Below, piece after piece: positions 1 through 8,662 of a DNA stretch of 64,000 nucleotides. A model generated the notes under the pieces. It was not told the DNA's origin, made no database searches, and saw nothing but the letters and a program-made list of their open reading frames with translations. The stretch is taken from NCBI GenBank assembly GCA_030429545.1, contig JAUIFF010000005.1:248001-312000 (forward strand). Reading direction: 5' to 3'. The stretch's first letter is position 1; the number at the start of each line of letters is the position of its first letter. The DNA is from Polyangia bacterium. GTDB lineage: Bacteria; Myxococcota_A; Polyangia; Nannocystales; Nannocystaceae. Both the position numbers and the translations under genes were made by a program.

Positions 1-1845
1 AAACCGCTGGGCTTGGGGGTCTCACTCGATGGCTCCACGGTGACAGTGGCCCACTTCCTGCCACGCGGGCGGGTGACCGAGAACGAGGGCTGGCTGAGCG
101 TGGTCAAGACCGAGGATTTCAGCCTCGGGCGCGAGCTGACCTTGCAAGACGACTTCAACCTCGAGGAGGTCGAGTGCTTGACCATGCTGTTTCCCGTCAG
201 CGCCTCGCGGCTGACCAGCGAGGGCGTGCCGACACAGCTCGCCGGTGTGTTCTTCCCTCCCTCGGGCAACATCGCCTGGGTTCCCGGGAGCGCGGTTGGG
301 CCGAATCCGGTTTGGGAGACGGGGCCCGATGCTGCCGAACTCGGGGTGACCTCGGTCCTGCGTCCGGCCGAGTTCCTCGCGCCCTTCCATTACATCCTCG
401 ACGGTCGTGTGGCCTCCGAGATCACTGCGATGCTTCACCCCGGTGTGCTCGAGCCGCCCGACAACAACATCGACTACCTCAACTGCGCCCAGCCGATCTT
501 TGCCCTCGAGTCTCTCGCCCGTGATGTCCTCGCGGTCGATGACAATGCCTATGTCAACCGCGGGGTCGCGACACCGACGGCGTATTCGGGAACCAACGAT
601 GCCGCGATTTCCCGGTTTATTGGCTTTAGCCGTGGTGCTCGCCGGGTGCTTGCGCTTGGCTATGCGGCCGACGAACTCGCGGTGACCGATGCCCTGACCT
701 TGCACGGTACGTCGCAAGAGCCATTGCCCCTGTCGGGTTCGCAGCCCACCGGGTTGGTGGTGTCGCCCGACGGCGCGCGGACCTACGTCAGCTACGACAA
801 CTCGACGTTTCTCAGCGTGATCGATAGCAGCAGCCTCGCAGCCGCAGACGCCCTGCCGGAGCCGAGTTACATCCGTTACGAATATGCCGATGTCGAGGAG
901 TTTCCCTCTCCGCCGACGCCCTACACCAGCCTCCGGGTGGTGCGTTACATCGACGAGATGCCCGTCTTGCCGCCGCTGACAGAGCTCGGCCAGATCGCAC
1001 TTGTCGACGACCCGATGGACCCGCAGATGCGCCGGGGCAAGGTGTTGTTTAACGCGTCCAACCCCGACAAATATCCGATCAGTGCGTCGAAGATTGGTGC
1101 GTGCGCGAGCTGTCACCCAATGGGCCTGACCGATGGTTCGATCTGGGGGACGATGGAGGGCGAGCGGCGTACGACGATGCTCGTCGGCGGGCTGGCCAAT
1201 CGCGGTTGGCTGCACGCGTCGGGGACCCACGCCGACGTCGACGAGTTTATCGATATCATCGTCGGTGAGCGCCTGGCCGGAAGCCTCGAAGCGGCCGACC
1301 ACGACGCGCTCGCCGAGTACCTCGCTGTCGGCATCCCAGCGCTTCAGTCTCCGCCAACCGACCCCGACCTCGTCGCCCGCGGTCAGGAGTTGTTTGAGAC
1401 CAACTGCGCCTCGTGTCACATGGGCGAGCGCCTGACCAGTGGTGCCCCCGATCCAAACAGTCCCTTTGGCGGCGGGCTCGAGTCGGGCCCACTGCTGTTC
1501 GACGTCGGCACCCGCACCGACTCGGCCAACGCGGTGCTCGGCACCTTTTTCCAGTCGCTGCTGCCCGAGGTCGACTCGATGCTCCTCGAGCAGATCCGTG
1601 GCGACCGCGACCTCGGAACCGGCGACTGGGTTCAGGAGACGCTCGACTTCCGTCCGCGTCCCGATCGCGTGGCCGGTCAGCTCAAGGCCCCGACTTTGAC
1701 CGGCGTTTCCCACAACGTGATCTTCTTCCACGACGGTCGCTTTGACTCGCTGGGCGAAGTCGTCGCGTACTTCGATGACTTCCTCGGACTCAACCTGTCG
1801 ACGGACGACCGCGCCGCACTTGTCGAGTACCTACGCTCCCTTTGA
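1..1845 (+). CDS. Di-haem cytochrome c peroxidase (MauG/CcpA-like) protein, 5' partial
   Basis: The reading frame is open from base 1, so the true start and any signal peptide lie upstream. Two c-type haem motifs are visible, CASCH at 1102-1116 and CASCH at 1405-1419. The N-terminal half has short blocks such as PTGLVVSPDGARTYVSYD that look like YVTN-type beta-propeller blades. The C-terminal part, with SHNVIFFHDGRFDSLGEVV, matches the end of the di-haem cytochrome c peroxidase family. Proteins of this family are periplasmic and either reduce peroxide or carry out MauG-like oxidations. The propeller plus di-haem layout is common in myxobacteria, but its substrate is unknown. A small lipoprotein gene follows 29 bases downstream and may be co-transcribed. 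Confidence 0.8.
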   Translation, partial: KPLGLGVSLDGSTVTVAHFLPRGRVTENEGWLSVVKTEDFSLGRELTLQDDFNLEEVECLTMLFPVSASRLTSEGVPTQLAGVFFPPSGNIAWVPGSAVGPNPVWETGPDAAELGVTSVLRPAEFLAPFHYILDGRVASEITAMLHPGVLEPPDNNIDYLNCAQPIFALESLARDVLAVDDNAYVNRGVATPTAYSGTNDAAISRFIGFSRGARRVLALGYAADELAVTDALTLHGTSQEPLPLSGSQPTGLVVSPDGARTYVSYDNSTFLSVIDSSSLAAADALPEPSYIRYEYADVEEFPSPPTPYTSLRVVRYIDEMPVLPPLTELGQIALVDDPMDPQMRRGKVLFNASNPDKYPISASKIGACASCHPMGLTDGSIWGTMEGERRTTMLVGGLANRGWLHASGTHADVDEFIDIIVGERLAGSLEAADHDALAEYLAVGIPALQSPPTDPDLVARGQELFETNCASCHMGERLTSGAPDPNSPFGGGLESGPLLFDVGTRTDSANAVLGTFFQSLLPEVDSMLLEQIRGDRDLGTGDWVQETLDFRPRPDRVAGQLKAPTLTGVSHNVIFFHDGRFDSLGEVVAYFDDFLGLNLSTDDRAALVEYLRSL

Positions 1846-1874
1846 CCCCACTTTTGCCACGACGGACCACGACC

Positions 1875-2393
1875 ATGACGCGTACCAGCTTGCTGACCCT
1901 CCTGCTCCTTTTTCCACTCACATCGTGCACCGACGGTGACGGCGAAACCGCTGCGACGACGACCGACGGTGATAGCCAAGCCACCGCCAATACCTCGGGC
2001 GATGGTGACACGGAGACAAGTGCAGGCGAGACGGCCGACAGTGACACCGACGCCACCACGGGTGACAGCGACGGTGAGCTCATCCTCAGCGATGTCACGG
2101 TCAACGTCACCTATGCCGGTGAGCAGACCGGGACCCTGTCGGCCGCGGCGGTGCTCAACTTTCCGCCCCAGGGCCCGCCACTGGCAGCAGCAAGCGACGA
2201 CATGCCAACGTTCCCCTGGTCTGGCACCCTCAACGACCTCGAAAATGGCGAGTACTACATCGTCGCGATCCTCGACATTGGCTCGGACAATCCCCAGTCG
2301 CCGGGGCCCGAGGACCTCGTCTCGTTCACACCGATGCCGATCACTATCGACGGCGCCGACGTGGTCGTCGACCTCGAGCTCGTCGATCCCTAA
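1875..2393 (+). CDS. Small secreted lipoprotein, Thr/Asp/Gly-rich linker
   Basis: About 172 residues. I chose the ATG at 1875 because it is followed directly by a signal peptide (MTRTSLLTLLLLFPLTSC) whose lipobox LTSC places the lipidated Cys about residue 18. An upstream in-frame ATG at 1842 overlaps the end of the preceding gene and would put charged residues before the signal. After the Cys comes a low-complexity Thr/Asp/Gly/Ser linker of about 55 residues, then a compact domain of about 100 residues with a beta-strand-rich look. The family is not recognised. Lying just after a di-haem cytochrome gene on the same strand, it may be a partner at the cell envelope; this is inference from position only. 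Confidence 0.7.
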   Translation: MTRTSLLTLLLLFPLTSCTDGDGETAATTTDGDSQATANTSGDGDTETSAGETADSDTDATTGDSDGELILSDVTVNVTYAGEQTGTLSAAAVLNFPPQGPPLAAASDDMPTFPWSGTLNDLENGEYYIVAILDIGSDNPQSPGPEDLVSFTPMPITIDGADVVVDLELVDP

Positions 2394-2563
2394 TCGGGCA
2401 CTTCGTAAACATAACGGCTGGGCCGTTGCCCGAGATGGCTCGCTCCCACACGCTGGCCGCCCATCCCCCGAGATGCGGCGGCCACAATTATATTTGATGA
2501 TACATCCGTGTGTTGTCCTGGGTTTGCCTCCCGGCAACAACACATTGTAGCTACATGTTGTAG

Positions 2564-2929
2564 CTAGTCGTCCTGGTCGGCGAGGTAGGCGATACGGCGG
2601 ACGATCGCGAGTAGGCGGGCGCGGGTTTTTTCGCCGACATCGGTAAACCGCACGCCCATGCCGGGGGCGGAGTTGTCGTTGCCCTGCGAGTTCCACATGA
2701 CTTCGCCTTCGAGTTCGAGCCTCGTGGTGTTCTCGAGGCCAGGCGTGTCGGGGGCGAAGCCGAGGCGGATTTCGGAGCCTATCGGCAGGGGACTGTCGGT
2801 TTGGACAAAGATCCCAAGGCTCGAAATGTCGGTGATGTAGGCGTACAAAAAGGTTTCGTCCGAGGTGTAGTTGACCTCGAAGTTGACCGGCAATCGTGGT
2901 TCTCGGCGGCGGTCAGTTTCGGTGGTCAT
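2564..2929 (-). CDS. PilZ domain protein
   Basis: A 121-residue protein that is almost entirely one PilZ domain. The c-di-GMP-binding signature is visible as RRREPR near residue 7 and DISSLG near residue 34, followed by the expected beta-barrel pattern ending in GMGVRFTDVGEKTR. Such single-domain PilZ proteins bind cyclic di-GMP and act as cytoplasmic adaptors in motility, secretion or development; the partner cannot be named here. It follows the PP2C phosphatase gene on the same strand after a gap of 69 bases, so the two may be co-transcribed. Confidence 0.85.
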   Translation of the reverse strand: MTTETDRRREPRLPVNFEVNYTSDETFLYAYITDISSLGIFVQTDSPLPIGSEIRLGFAPDTPGLENTTRLELEGEVMWNSQGNDNSAPGMGVRFTDVGEKTRARLLAIVRRIAYLADQDD

Positions 2930-2998
2930 CGCTCGACTCCCTTTGTACGCGGGTACGGCTGGTACAGTTTTGATGTACAGTCAATAAAATCGTGCGCG

Positions 2999-3760
2999 CT
3001 AAAGCGTGCACTGGATCAGCATGGCGGTGATATTGTCGTTGCCGCCAGCCCGGTTGGCCTGCTCGATGAGCTCGCCAACACCCTCTTCGAGGGACTCAGA
3101 TTTAATGATGATCTCGTGGATCGATTTGTCCTCGAGCATCCCGCACAGACCGTCGGAACACAGCAAGAACACGTCGCCGTCGTCGATGTCGAAGCGCGTG
3201 ATGTCGACTTGCACCTCGTCGCGCATGCCCAGGGCCCGGGTAATGACATTTTTGTGGGGGAAGTTTTTAGCTTCCTCTTCGCTCATGTCCGGACGGGCTT
3301 CTTTGTAGTCTTCGAGCAACGAGTGGTCGCGGGTGAGCTGCTTGATGCCTTGCTTGGTCACCCGGTAGCACCGCGAGTCTCCCACGTGGGCGACGTAGGC
3401 ATGTTCGCCGACAAACATACAACCGACGATGGTGGTTCCCATGCCGCGGAGGTTGGGATTTTTTTGCGCCGAATCGAAGATCCGGGCGTTGGCCAGGCGG
3501 ATGGCGGCGACAAACCGGTTTTCCGGATAGGAGAACCTGGGGTCGTAGCGAAACGGCCAGGTCGCATCCATGTCGCGACTGTGTTCATAAAACTCGCTGA
3601 GAACCTGGCTGGCGAGCTTGCTGGCAACTTCCCCCGAGGCATGGCCACCCATGCCGTCGGCGACCAAAAACAGCTTTTCCTCCTCGAGAAGTGAGAAGTA
3701 ATCCTCGTTATGGGATCGCTTCATTCCCACGTCGGTTTTGGCGGCGTAGCGAAGTCGCAC
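2999..3760 (-). CDS. PP2C-family protein serine/threonine phosphatase
   Basis: About 253 residues, the normal length for a bacterial PrpC/Stp-type phosphatase. Metal-binding motifs are all present: SHNEDYF near the N-terminus, [31 protein letters not shown] and [11 protein letters not shown] near the end. The family removes phosphate from Ser/Thr residues in the cytoplasm using two Mn/Mg ions, usually opposing Hanks-type kinases. The frame stays open to 3988, but I chose GTG at 3760 ([20 protein letters not shown]). It begins just before the conserved first strand and has an AGGAT sequence upstream, whereas the longer version adds 76 residues of non-conserved sequence. It is divergent from cinA. 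Confidence 0.9.
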   Translation of the reverse strand: MRLRYAAKTDVGMKRSHNEDYFSLLEEEKLFLVADGMGGHASGEVASKLASQVLSEFYEHSRDMDATWPFRYDPRFSYPENRFVAAIRLANARIFDSAQKNPNLRGMGTTIVGCMFVGEHAYVAHVGDSRCYRVTKQGIKQLTRDHSLLEDYKEARPDMSEEEAKNFPHKNVITRALGMRDEVQVDITRFDIDDGDVFLLCSDGLCGMLEDKSIHEIIIKSESLEEGVGELIEQANRAGGNDNITAMLIQCTL

Positions 3761-3972
3761 AGTGGTTGCGATCCTACCGGACGAGGTCGGAGGCGGGAAG
3801 CAGGATTTTTGCTCGCGCTTCCCAGAACAAGACTTGCGCATTTTGCGGGAAAAACCGGGAGGGGCAAAAGTCACCAGGCGAAAACTCGGCCCGACCCAAT
3901 ACCTGCACCGAGGGGCATGAGCTCCAACGCTTTTGTTGGCGGAGGCTTTGCAGTACAACCATTTGCCAACAG

Positions 3973-5316
3973 ATGTGCAGCGCGGCAAAGACGGCCCAAA
4001 TTATTACTGTCGGCGATGAGCTGCTCAGCGGAGCGGTTGTCGATACCAACACCGCCACGATCGGTCGCAAGTTGCGTGAGTTGGGTGTGACGGTGCTTCG
4101 GGCGGTTTCGGTCGGAGACGATCGAGATGAGATCACCCACGCGGTCCATCAGGCCTTGGATTGCGATCTGTGCCTGGTCAGCGGCGGGCTCGGACCGACT
4201 TCAGACGACCGAACTGCAGCGGCCGTGGCCACGGCCCTGGGCCGCGAGCTGAAAAAAAATTCAACGGCCGAACAATTGGTTGCGGCCGCACTTGCCCGTC
4301 TACTCGGGCATCGCCAACGGGATGTAGATACATCGAGTCTGCCGGAGGTCCCGGCCGACCTGCTGGCCCGCAACGTCAAGCAGGCGTGGATGCCCGCGGG
4401 CGCCAAACCCCTTGCCAACCTGCGTGGTACGGCGCCTGGGATTGAGATCGAACAGGAGGTGGACGGCCGGGTGTGCTGGTTGATGTGCCTGCCGGGCGTT
4501 CCGAGCGAGCTTGCCGGGATGCTCGACACCGAAGTGACACCCCGCGTCCGCGCCCGGTTTGCTCGACCTGCACTCTGGCAACGGATCTATCGCACGTTCG
4601 GGGTCGGCGAGTCGTGGGTCGCCCGCGAGGTCGAAGAAGTACTTGCACAGGCACGAAAAACCCCCGAGCTCAGTAACTTGCAAGTACACTATTTGGCCAA
4701 GGCCGAGGAGGTGACCATCGGCCTCGAGTTACCACAGGCGCCCGCACAGCATCTGCGCGACGAACTCGACCAGCGCTTGTTGCAGGCGCTCGGAGCCCGG
4801 TGCTACGGCATTGGCACCAATTCCTTGCCAGTCCAGGTGGTGCACACCCTGACCGCCCTCGGCCACACAATCGCTACTGCTGATGCCTGTACCGGCGGAC
4901 AGATGGGGGTGTTGTTGACCGCCGTGCCCGGGGCCTCGCGCTGTCTCGTCGGTGGGGTCGATGCCTACGCCAACGGGGTGAAGACCGACTTGCTTGCGGT
5001 CTCACCGGACTTGCTCGCGCGCCACGGGGCGGTGTCGAAGGAAGTTGCAGTGGCGATGGCCCGCGGTGTGCGTGCACGCCTGGGTGCCGACATCGGTGTG
5101 GCGCTTACCGGGATTGCCGGACCAACCGGGGGAAGTCCGGACAAACCGGTGGGAACGATCGAACTTGCGATCTGTGACGGACGTGGGGAGACGCACCGAA
5201 AGGTGGTGCTCGCAGGCTCGAGAGTCGAGGTGCAACGGGCCGCGGCTGCGCGCGGAATTAGCCTAGTGTGGCGACGACTGGCGCAGTTGGGGCACTGGAC
5301 GCAAGAACAGTTGTGA
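3973..5316 (+). CDS. cinA: CinA-family protein (competence/damage-inducible; NMN deamidase type)
   Basis: About 447 residues with both CinA domains. The N-terminal MoCF-like domain starts with [19 protein letters not shown] and contains [13 protein letters not shown]. The C-terminal NMN amidohydrolase domain contains [20 protein letters not shown] and GIAGPTGG. The usual ESCTGG is DACTGG here, keeping the catalytic-type Ser/Cys-Thr-Gly-Gly neighbourhood only in part. The ATG at 3973 was chosen because it sits seven residues before the first conserved strand. Family members deamidate nicotinamide mononucleotide and hydrolyse ADP-ribose. The gene lies directly upstream of recA (133-base gap, same strand), an arrangement also known from other bacteria. 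Confidence 0.9.
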   Translation: MCSAAKTAQIITVGDELLSGAVVDTNTATIGRKLRELGVTVLRAVSVGDDRDEITHAVHQALDCDLCLVSGGLGPTSDDRTAAAVATALGRELKKNSTAEQLVAAALARLLGHRQRDVDTSSLPEVPADLLARNVKQAWMPAGAKPLANLRGTAPGIEIEQEVDGRVCWLMCLPGVPSELAGMLDTEVTPRVRARFARPALWQRIYRTFGVGESWVAREVEEVLAQARKTPELSNLQVHYLAKAEEVTIGLELPQAPAQHLRDELDQRLLQALGARCYGIGTNSLPVQVVHTLTALGHTIATADACTGGQMGVLLTAVPGASRCLVGGVDAYANGVKTDLLAVSPDLLARHGAVSKEVAVAMARGVRARLGADIGVALTGIAGPTGGSPDKPVGTIELAICDGRGETHRKVVLAGSRVEVQRAAAARGISLVWRRLAQLGHWTQEQL

Positions 5317-5398
5317 GTGTTTTGCGCAGTGTTTGATTTCGCCCGCGGCAACGGTCTGGTTCGACGGGCTCTCAGCGGCTGCGCGGACTTCGCAATTG

Positions 5399-5425
5399 TT
5401 CGAGAAAATCCACGTAACGCTCGAA
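5399..5425. promoter_or_regulatory. Inverted repeat upstream of recA
   Basis: The arms TTCGAG (5399-5404) and CTCGAA (5420-5425) are separated by 15 bases and end 23 bases before the recA start codon. The position suits an operator or a small hairpin in the recA leader. It does not match a LexA box that I can name, so a damage-responsive role is speculation. Confidence 0.25.
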
Positions 5426-5448
5426 AATCGGGGTAGGGTCGGGGCGAT

Positions 5449-6570
5449 ATGGCATCGTCCTCCTCCCTCTCCCCAGTGAAACAGCGCGACTCGGCCATCG
5501 AATTGGCCCTTGCCACCATCGAAAAGCAGTTCGGCAAGGGCTCGATCATGCGGCTCGATAAGGATGGCAAACTTCCGATCGGCGACATCAGCGTGATCCC
5601 GACCGGGTGCTTGGGCCTCGATATCGCCCTCGGTGTCGGCGGGTTGCCGCGCGGTCGGATCGTCGAGATTTACGGGCCTGAGTCGTCGGGCAAAACCACG
5701 CTCATGCTCCATGTCATCGCCGAGGCGCAAAAGCGCGGAGGTGTATGTGCATTTATCGATGCCGAGCACGCCCTCGACGTCGGTTATGCCCGCAAGATTG
5801 GGGTGCGTACCGACGACCTGCTGGTGTCTCAGCCCGATTTCGGCGAGCAGGCACTCGAGATCTGCGACATGCTCGTTCGCTCAGGTGCCATCGATGTCAT
5901 CGTCATCGACTCGGTCGCCGCGCTCACGCCCAAAGCGGAGTTGGAGGGCGACATGGGCGACAGCCACGTCGGTTTGCAGGCTCGCCTGATGAGTCAGGCA
6001 CTGCGCAAATTAACAGCTTCGGTTTCACGCAGTCGGACGCTTGTCGTGTTCATCAACCAGTTGCGCATGAAGATCGGTGTGATGTTTGGTAGCCCCGAAA
6101 CCACCACCGGTGGCAACGCCCTCAAGTTTTACAGCTCGGTGCGGATGGACATTCGTCGGATTGGCGCGATCAAACAGGGCGACAAAGTTGTGGGCAACCG
6201 GACCCGCGTCAAAGTTGTCAAAAACAAGATGGCACCGCCGTTTCGCGAGATCGAGTTCGACATTAGCTACGGCGAAGGGGTCAGCCGCGAGGGCATGTTG
6301 ATCGACCTAGGTGTCGCCGCCAATGTGGTCGATAAGGCTGGAGCCTGGCTATCTTATAAGGGTGACCGAATCGGGCAGGGGCGGGAAAACGCCAAGGTGT
6401 TCCTCCGGGAGCACCCAGAAATGGCGGCTGCGATCGAAGCGCAGGTGCTCGAGCACAACGGCGTCAAGCCGCGAACGCCCGAAGAGGACGCCGAACCCAA
6501 AAAGCCGCGGGCCCAGCCCAAGCCGGTCAAGGCGACGAAAGCCCGTGGACGGCGAAAAGTCGGTCGTTGA
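5449..6570 (+). CDS. recA: RecA recombinase
   Basis: A 373-residue RecA, slightly longer than the E. coli protein because of a Lys/Pro-rich tail. Visible landmarks: N-terminal helix [20 protein letters not shown], Walker A GPESSGKT at residues 76-83, the loop FIDAEHALD, Walker [11 protein letters not shown], loop L1 around [22 protein letters not shown], and loop L2 around [20 protein letters not shown]. It forms the ATP-dependent filament on single-stranded DNA for homologous recombination and triggers LexA cleavage. It follows cinA on the same strand. One copy of the dispersed palindrome TGYANNTRCA lies inside the gene at 5742-5751. Confidence 0.98.
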   Translation: MASSSSLSPVKQRDSAIELALATIEKQFGKGSIMRLDKDGKLPIGDISVIPTGCLGLDIALGVGGLPRGRIVEIYGPESSGKTTLMLHVIAEAQKRGGVCAFIDAEHALDVGYARKIGVRTDDLLVSQPDFGEQALEICDMLVRSGAIDVIVIDSVAALTPKAELEGDMGDSHVGLQARLMSQALRKLTASVSRSRTLVVFINQLRMKIGVMFGSPETTTGGNALKFYSSVRMDIRRIGAIKQGDKVVGNRTRVKVVKNKMAPPFREIEFDISYGEGVSREGMLIDLGVAANVVDKAGAWLSYKGDRIGQGRENAKVFLREHPEMAAAIEAQVLEHNGVKPRTPEEDAEPKKPRAQPKPVKATKARGRRKVGR

Positions 6571-7552
6571 GCCTCGGGCCAACCGGCCCAGGTTTGTCGT
6601 CAGTCTCTGCGCTGGCGTGATGGTGTCGTGCACCATGCCGAATCCCGCCTTTCAGGAGACTGCAGGCGGGGTTGGTTCGGCTGGTTCGAGCTCGGGCGCG
6701 ACCTCAGAACAGACGACAGCCAAACCCGATCCGACCACCGCTGGGCCGACGACTGGGGAAGAAACCGAGTCGAGTGGCTCGACGACGGTAGATCCGTCGA
6801 CGACGGTAGATCCGTCGACAACCGTCGAGCCGACAACCGAGGAGCCGACCACAACCGAGGCAGACACGGACCAGACCACAGGCATGCCGTGTACCGATGG
6901 CTTGGTCGTCTATCTCGATTTACTTGGTGATACATTTTTTCTCAACAAAAGCCCCGACCAAACGCCACTGTGTGAGGTCCCCTGTACCAACCTCAATTTT
7001 GGGCTCACACCCGACTCCGAGTTCGTCCACTTTCAAGAGCATCGCGGGTTGTATGCCTCGCGTTGGGCCAACCCCGACGAAATTCCCGATACCGAGTTGC
7101 TCAACGCCAACCTGCGCCTGCCGATGTCGACCGGGGGGCAGGAGCTGCTGTCGCCCACGGTTTTGGAGGTCAAACGCATGGGTGAAGAGCCGTGGGACAT
7201 CGGAGTGCGCAACGCTGAACCCGCGCAGGTTGGCGACTCCAACTACATCTGTCGCCAGATAGATGGCAACGGATGTGTTGCATGGGATCAACTCCCCGAG
7301 CAGAACACTCCTCTGGTCAATGCCAAGGAGTTCGCCGAGACCAGCGTGCCGGGGGCGGCCATTCTCAGTGCGGACACGCCGGTTGTGTTTGTCCTACCGC
7401 AGCTAGAGGTCTCCGAATTCGTCAACTCGGCCAAACCCTACCTAGACCTTATCCTGTCCTCCAAAAACACCCTGGCCCCCGGGGTTTTACGTGTCTATGC
7501 AGGTGAAAGCCCAACCCCGCCGCAGCTCGAACTCGTGTTTGCCTGTCCGTAG
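6545..7552 (+). CDS. Secreted lipoprotein with TTVDP repeats, possible DNRLRE-type domain
   Basis: About 335 residues. The GTG at 6545 overlaps the end of recA by 26 bases and is the only usual start codon before the signal sequence [17 protein letters not shown], which ends in a lipobox-like VMVSC. A Thr/Glu/Pro-rich linker of about 75 residues follows; it includes a short tandem duplication encoding STTVDP repeats near 6780-6820. The globular part contains [27 protein letters not shown] and ISKY-like blocks ending in [18 protein letters not shown], which loosely resemble the DNRLRE/CBM96 surface-protein fold. That assignment is tentative. The overlap with recA suggests co-transcription by position rather than shared function. 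Confidence 0.65.
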   Translation: MDGEKSVVEPRANRPRFVVSLCAGVMVSCTMPNPAFQETAGGVGSAGSSSGATSEQTTAKPDPTTAGPTTGEETESSGSTTVDPSTTVDPSTTVEPTTEEPTTTEADTDQTTGMPCTDGLVVYLDLLGDTFFLNKSPDQTPLCEVPCTNLNFGLTPDSEFVHFQEHRGLYASRWANPDEIPDTELLNANLRLPMSTGGQELLSPTVLEVKRMGEEPWDIGVRNAEPAQVGDSNYICRQIDGNGCVAWDQLPEQNTPLVNAKEFAETSVPGAAILSADTPVVFVLPQLEVSEFVNSAKPYLDLILSSKNTLAPGVLRVYAGESPTPPQLELVFACP

Positions 7553-7566
7553 CAGCGCAGTGGCGT

Positions 7567-7878
7567 CTAGGTCGAGTCGTCATCGGTATCAGTAACGGTA
7601 TCAGTATCAGTATCAGTATCAAGCTCGCGCGTCGGCACGCATGTATGTGCAATATCCCTGGGGGCATGCATGCCGTAGGCCCGGCCTGAGCGGCACTCAG
7701 GTGTGGGAAAACTACAATACTGGTCTGGCTCGCACAGGCCCTCGACACCATCTAGTGTGCAGTCTTGGTTGAGCACACAGACAAAGTGGGGAGCTTCGGT
7801 TGTGCACCCTGTGTGGTTGAGCGCAGCCGACAGCAGGCCACCGACAAGCCCGACCGCCAGCAGGTGCCCGCGCTTCAA
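7567..7878 (-). CDS. Small Cys-containing lipoprotein with (Asp-Thr) tail
   Basis: About 103 residues. The TTG at 7878 overlaps the stop of the upstream TPR gene (sequence TTGA), so translation is probably coupled. The signal peptide LKRGHLLAVGLVGGLLSAALNHTGC ends in a lipobox-like HTGC. The mature part has six Cys (CVLNQDCTLDGVEGLC, EPDQYC), typical of the short disulfide-rich exported domains of this lineage. It ends in an Asp-Thr repeat tail encoded by a GTATCA-type simple repeat at about 7580-7620. It is the third gene of the 10264-to-7567 operon. Function unknown. Confidence 0.6.
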   Translation of the reverse strand: MKRGHLLAVGLVGGLLSAALNHTGCTTEAPHFVCVLNQDCTLDGVEGLCEPDQYCSFPTPECRSGRAYGMHAPRDIAHTCVPTRELDTDTDTDTVTDTDDDST

Positions 7879-8648
7879 AATCGGCCTCCAATGCCAACGG
7901 CACCGCCAAACCGGGTGGGTGCGAGCACAGCCGAAAGCCGATGTTGTTCGCGTGCGCGACGGCGTTTGACGGCGTGGCGTGCCCACAGGATGGTACCGAT
8001 AATCAGGGTCGAACCACCGACGGCAAGCACCACACTCCCGCCTAGGCGTAAGCGTTGTGCGGCGGCGGTGTGGGTGGGGAACTGCTGTGAAAATTCGTTG
8101 TATGTGCCAATGTTTTCCAGCTTGCGGTAGCGCAGTTCGGCGCCACCAAGCAATCCGCCCCCCACGGCTGCGAGGGCAGAGCCCACCGCAACCAACGAGA
8201 CGGACAGCGGCTCTAGCCGAGGGGGTGGCGGTGGTGTGGGGGCCGGGGGGGGCTTCACTTCCTCAGGTTTACTTGCATTTGCAATTTCGTGTTCGCAGCC
8301 AATGATGTGGCGAACACTCGCCTCGACCTGCTGGGTTGGCGGCTCGGTTGTCAGGAACTCGCGGTAGAGCTCGATTGCCCGTTGTGGGTGGCCCGCGAGC
8401 CGCTCAGCCTGTGCCCAGGCGAACAAAAACTCGGGGCGGGGATCGAGTGCATATCCCTCAGAAAATGCCTTGCTCGCAGCCTCGTAGTGTTTTTCGGCGT
8501 ATAGCACGAGACCGCGGTCGAGGTGGTCGCGCGCCGCCGGGTCGATGTCGCCGGCGAGGACGCGCCCGCCGGGTAGCCACAGCGTGATGCACACAACGAT
8601 GCGGGCTAGTCGGGCAAGCGTTGAACTTGCTGGAAACTTGATGCGCAT
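7875..8648 (-). CDS. TPR-containing secreted protein with two C-terminal membrane segments
   Basis: About 257 residues. It starts with a signal peptide (MRIKFPASSTLARLARIVVC, ending near residue 31 in VLAG), followed by TPR-like helices (LDRGLVLYAEKHYEAASKAF, AWAQAERLAGHPQRAIELY). A Pro-rich stretch then leads into two hydrophobic segments (LVAVGSALAAVGGGLLGGA and LGGSVVLAVGGSTLIIGTIL). This TPR + Pro-rich + double-membrane layout recurs in myxobacteria downstream of serine/threonine kinase genes. It lies 14 bases after the kinase gene and overlaps the next lipoprotein by four bases. It may be an envelope partner of the kinase pathway (inferred from operon structure). Confidence 0.7.
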   Translation of the reverse strand: MRIKFPASSTLARLARIVVCITLWLPGGRVLAGDIDPAARDHLDRGLVLYAEKHYEAASKAFSEGYALDPRPEFLFAWAQAERLAGHPQRAIELYREFLTTEPPTQQVEASVRHIIGCEHEIANASKPEEVKPPPAPTPPPPPRLEPLSVSLVAVGSALAAVGGGLLGGAELRYRKLENIGTYNEFSQQFPTHTAAAQRLRLGGSVVLAVGGSTLIIGTILWARHAVKRRRAREQHRLSAVLAPTRFGGAVGIGGRF

Positions 8649-8662
8649 ACAAGAGGTTAGGG

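Noticed and set aside
22..1731. Long open frame on the minus strand opposite the di-haem protein gene
   Set aside because: High-GC shadow of a gene with clear CXXCH motifs on the plus strand; its own sequence has no domain and Arg/Gly/Val bias typical of antisense frames.
5317..5448. LexA (SOS) box before recA
   Set aside because: Only an unspecific TTCGAG / CTCGAA inverted repeat was found; it does not match a LexA consensus I could name with confidence.
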